Shown piece after piece: positions 60,001 to 64,000 of a stretch of DNA of 64,000 bases (its first letter is position 1; each line of letters opens with the position of its first letter). The DNA lies in assembly GCA_905147135.1 (NCBI GenBank), contig LR990041.1:11593907-11657906 (forward strand), given 5' to 3'. A model generated the notes under the pieces. The model made no database searches and had not been told where the DNA came from. It saw nothing but the letters and a program-made list of their open reading frames with translations. Both the position numbers and the translations under genes were made by a program. This DNA is from Blastobasis lacticolella. Taxonomy: Eukaryota; Arthropoda; Insecta; Lepidoptera; Blastobasidae.

Positions 60001-63000
60001 ATATTACTGATATATTTGTGCCTAAGATTTTAAATTTGTATTGAAAAGTGACTTATATACTTGTTTAACGCTACATACATTAGTATGTAGTCATAGTGGT
60101 AATAGTTAGCTTTGCCTCTCTCATAGTAGGTATTAAGTTGGTACTAAGTATTATAAATATGACGGTTAGTATTTATAATTTGTTACTATCTTCGTGCACA
60201 ATCGGATAGGTATAGTAACTATTCTGTAAAGTACCGAAATTCAGATAAATGCGTACATAATATGATTAAATGATATGATATTAAGTCCTACCAATAAGTA
60301 AAGCCTTCTCATCAATGTATTTAAAGGATAAAAAAGTAGTTAGGCGTACCCGTTCCCAAACAAACGAAACGCTGGGATCATCACCGCACGATGGGACAGC
60401 AGATAACGTTCGAATCGATATGTTACGTAATAAATTATATCCTGTTCCTCCAATTTATTTAACATCGTAATGTGTTACTTTGATTGATGATGTTTCTGGT
60501 ATTCTAATACTCGTATGACTGGGCAAGTTTGATAAGTTTCAAAAGTAGCACTAAATTCGAGTAATAGTAAAGATAAGCACATTGACATTGTTTCCAAAAG
60601 AAGTATAGGTAATTTTTGAAATCTGTCAACAATTCCTTACCATAAGTACAAATGATGGCGGAATCAAGCCTAGATATAAAATACATACGGATTTTAATTT
60701 ACTCAGGATTATTTTATCATTAGAAAATCTATTGAAATATTGTGTTTTGTTTGAAATGAGAGATATTAAATACTTAGTAAGTAAGAGACTTAAAATATAT
60801 TTAATACTAAGCTAATTAAGTATTAGCTCAAAACATTGAAGTATTATTTGCGTTTTACTTGAAATCACCAAAATCCAATTTAGAGCTGAAAGCACAGCCT
60901 GCATTGATGCCGACGTGAAATTTCCGCAGTTCGAGCATCGGCTCGATAATGTAACGCGATCATTCCGTATTATGAGGGTTGACTTAGTTAGCGTTAGTTA
61001 GGCAGCCTATTACAGAATGGCTAGTGGCCTAAACAGATATTCCGGGGGCACGGGCGCGGACAATGCATTGCAATCTACCACCAGAGCCAATGTCCGCTGA
61101 TTAGTTAATGGCGAAGCGTTGCGTCAGTGTAACCTCCACCGGCCGCCACGCCGGCGTGCCGAACCGTTCTTGTATGCATAATCTGATTAACGTAAGTACC
61201 AAACAGAGCTTCAATACTGCTATCATTTACATAACTACGCCAAAACTGCCGCCTATTGAACCCCCAGAAATGCTCGATCCATTCTACGCGTGTTTTTAAC
61301 ACGATGCCGGCAGAACTAATTACGCATTTGCATTCCCGGGGATCGATTAAGATAATCAAATCCTGTCGGCGCGCCGCCGCGTGAAACATTTGCTTGACAC
61401 CCAAATCAAAAATCGTTTTAGCTCACCCTCGGGAGGGGCCGGGAAGCGTCGGCGCCTCAACATTTATTATTTCAGACATATCACTCACATGCAAAACAAA
61501 CTCCGTCCGATCCATCAAAAAGTTTCCCCGCCGCCCCCGCCCGCAACACAAATCGAGTGTGTAACTGTCGTGGTCGAGGAAACGCGGCTCTGCGCTTAGG
61601 GTACAATGGCTTAGTTCAGCCATTGTCTGAGCCACTGTCGGCGTAGACTGATGATTCGGTTTCACAGTTAATTGGAGAAACTAATTAAACACTTGTTCGT
61701 ACGAGCGTACTGCGATTCAGTATCAATGAAACTGTTGTAGCAGTAGATAAGAAAACACTCGGATCAGCAACTTTATTTAAAGAAAAAATTCGAACCCGCC
61801 TCAGGTGAATACACTCCCCCAAAAGGAGTAGGTTAAGGAATAAATAAGCTTGCTCATCCAAAAGAAATGAGCATTGCAACCCCCCAAACAGTCAACAGAG
61901 CTTCGAAGAAAATCGAGCGAGAAAAGGCTAAAAACACCTTAGGGGTTTACTAATCGAATAAAAAATATCAGCGGCCGATGCCAATGTGTGGGGGAGGAAT
62001 AGAATAAATTATAAAGAAAATATAAGAAGCAGGGGGCGTTTGTTATGAGTAAAAAGTTTGAAAACATATGCAGATAACAAAATGTATTGCTTTTGAAATG
62101 ATGTAGCTGCAATGTTGTTTGCAATAATGCGTACCTATATCATTGTAGGATAAGACAATTTTGTTATTAAAAGTAATAGGGACTCCGTCAGTAAAGTTTT
62201 AGATAAAGACTTTATGAATTGTTAATACGTTAAAGGAACTAGGATCTATATGAATAAGATTATTTACTTTTGTAGTCTATAGGCATATAGAATATAGGGT
62301 GTTGGTTTCCCTCCACTACTTATTCGTAATCGTGATGTAGCTAAGCATAACAGAAGCTGCTACCGCTGTTATCAGGCTGTTCTCGAAATCCGCGAATGAC
62401 GAAAACAACGCAATCAATGTGTAATACAAAGAAGAAACACTTAGGCCGGAAGGAAGAGCGGAACGCAGAAATAATAGGAACGAAGTAACATGATGACTTG
62501 TCGGCGGGCGCACCCTTCGCATAAACGTCACGATGTCATTTGTAAAAATTGCGGCCTCCCAACTTCTCCAATTTTGCGACAGAGCGTGCTTGGAGTCGAA
62601 ACGAGCGAGAGAATTACAGATGTTCGGACGACTTCGGAACTTACTTTGGACTTCCGTGCCTTGGGCGTAAATTACCCAATGCTTTTCAAGTAATACCCAT
62701 TCTAGCTTTAGTATATTGATACCAAACTCCCAATTATGAATGCCATCAAGTTGTCACTTTGTGGTAATTTAGGCAAATTACTCTATTCGTTTGCTATTCC
62801 ACTGCAACAACTCCTAACCAAAGTAACCAAATTCGAGGGCGACAAAAAGAAAGTGGGACCTCCGCAGGGGAAACCGGAGACAGTTATTTAAATTTGAATA
62901 ATATAATATGAAAAAAATTACATCACTTAATACCGTAATAAAAGTGTACTAAGCGACCAGGGCATTATGCTTGCCAAATGCAAAGAGGGACATGCAAATT

Positions 63001-64000
63001 TAGCTTATGAAACGTGAAATGAAATATAAAGTATTTGTAGGAAAATAAAATATGTCTTTTGGAGCTCTCAAACTCATTACGATATTAGGAGTACGTGAGA
63101 GGATTTGAGCTGTCTGCGAGCGTGAAAAATTGGCGGTTTAGAAGTTTTCAAATAGGGTTCCTGTGGTTTGAGAGTTTTAAGTTAGAAAAATTGGATTCTT
63201 CCTGGTTTGAAGAATCGATATCGAAGGTAGGGATAGATTAGGTATACTATTTTAACAGACTAATAATTAGGTACTTGTGAACGAAACAATATCCTTTTGG
63301 ATTTTATAAGGTTTACAAAAACGTAACAAAAAGAGAATAACGAGGTATTTGTTGGTGGCAGATTACAGTGGCGTAACTGGATTCCGATCGGGCCTCGCGA
63401 TGTTATTAGGATTTAGCGCGCAGTCTCCGCGCGAAGGGTAATTATGCAAAATTGCTTCTACGATTCGTAGTCCCCAACTTTTAGGGGAAATACCATTATC
63501 TGTAATGGGAGTGCGTTTTGATAATGCCGAATTTGCGCGCACGATTATTAGGGAAATGCGAGTGGAATAGCCCCATTACATTTAACTGTTGTCTTGGCGC
63601 TGTTCTTTTTTCAACGTCTTAAGTGGTGTTGGAATTTCCTGAAAGCTTAAATGTGTTGTAACATTACACTGACCGCCGATTTTAATAAATATGGCTTCGA
63701 TGCACATCGATATAGACCGACCGCAGAGAATTCACATCCATCGGCACACTTCCAATTCAATTCCTTGGATAATGTGTCGTGACAAACTGCTAGGGTGAAT
63801 CAGCGGCTAGAGCGCTGGGCGCGGAAAGCTGGGCCGCGGTTGCGGGGTGGAGGCAGCGCGCTAGCGGCTGACTGCGCGCGCGCATCGGATGCATAGGTAA
63901 TGATTCTGATCGCTGCGATCGTTCGCGTTGACCGCAACATGTTACGAACGAGACGATAATGGTACGACGACGTACGCCTTATATTTTCTGCGGTAGTAAT

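Larger units (their letters stand above)
58047..64000 (-). other. dac: dac intron upstream of exon A (at least 6 kb, open at right edge)
   Basis: No further dac exon could be found to the right edge; an exon ending in phase 2 is expected beyond. Named contents: foldback element copy 2 (59383-59475), dispersed repeat copy 4 (59935-60000), a POU-type octamer at 61326-61333 and a GC-rich patch at 63800-63890. The remainder is AT-rich with nothing recognised. Confidence 0.65.

Noticed and set aside
61105..61404. 99-codon minus-strand frame, checked as the missing upstream dac exon
   Set aside because: Does not contain Dachshund-like sequence and has no donor in the required phase 2 with a fitting peptide.
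61770..61800. ttcgaaccc-like T-arm motif suggesting a tRNA
   Set aside because: No matching acceptor stem, D-arm or anticodon arm could be formed around it.
1..64000. Prokaryotic systems: operons, CRISPR arrays, phage genes
   Set aside because: Spliced dac exons, large AT-rich introns and LINE remnants show this is an insect chromosome; no array of regularly spaced repeats was seen.

Overview
This is eukaryotic DNA, most likely from a moth or butterfly (Lepidoptera). It is AT-rich, has almost no long reading frames, and is scattered with decayed 3' ends of non-LTR retrotransposons whose tails (a gcttaccatcagg-type motif followed by a cccgcttgcctgtttg-type motif and a short A-run) are typical of lepidopteran genomes. 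The one gene that can be supported is the 3' portion of dachshund (dac), on the minus strand. Dachshund is a nuclear transcriptional cofactor of the Ski/Sno/Dac family and part of the eyeless-eya-sine oculis-dachshund network.

Seven dac exons were rebuilt by reading across splice sites. In gene order they are 58046-57976, 57495-57229, 53032-52814, 38637-38554, 13165-13019, 11317-11072 and 5895-5765. Together they encode about 387 C-terminal residues, including the complete Dachbox-C coiled-coil region. All six exon-exon junctions are phase 1, and all donor and acceptor dinucleotides are GT/AG. The 5' exons, including the Dachbox-N (Ski/Sno-like DNA-binding) exons, lie beyond the right edge. 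The introns are about 0.5, 4.2, 14.2, 25.4, 1.7 and 5.2 kb, plus at least 6 kb of a further intron at the right end.

Main finding: the dac stop codon is TAG followed by CTA, and the frame stays open for exactly 37 more codons to a TGA at 5651-5653. These 37 codons have coding-like composition (GC by codon position about 78/51/89 %), matching the exon before them, and they end in a lysine-rich segment with a VKPE (sumoylation-type) motif. This is a strong candidate for programmed stop-codon readthrough, or for an alternative extended C terminus of Dachshund.

The rest is intron and 3' flank. It holds fragments of several LINE families (one reverse-transcriptase remnant is split by a second retroelement), several MITE-like inverted-repeat elements, near-perfect palindromes, a 9-bp minisatellite, a diverged tandem duplication and a few GC-rich islands that could be enhancers. 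No tRNA, rRNA, CRISPR array or second host protein-coding gene could be supported.
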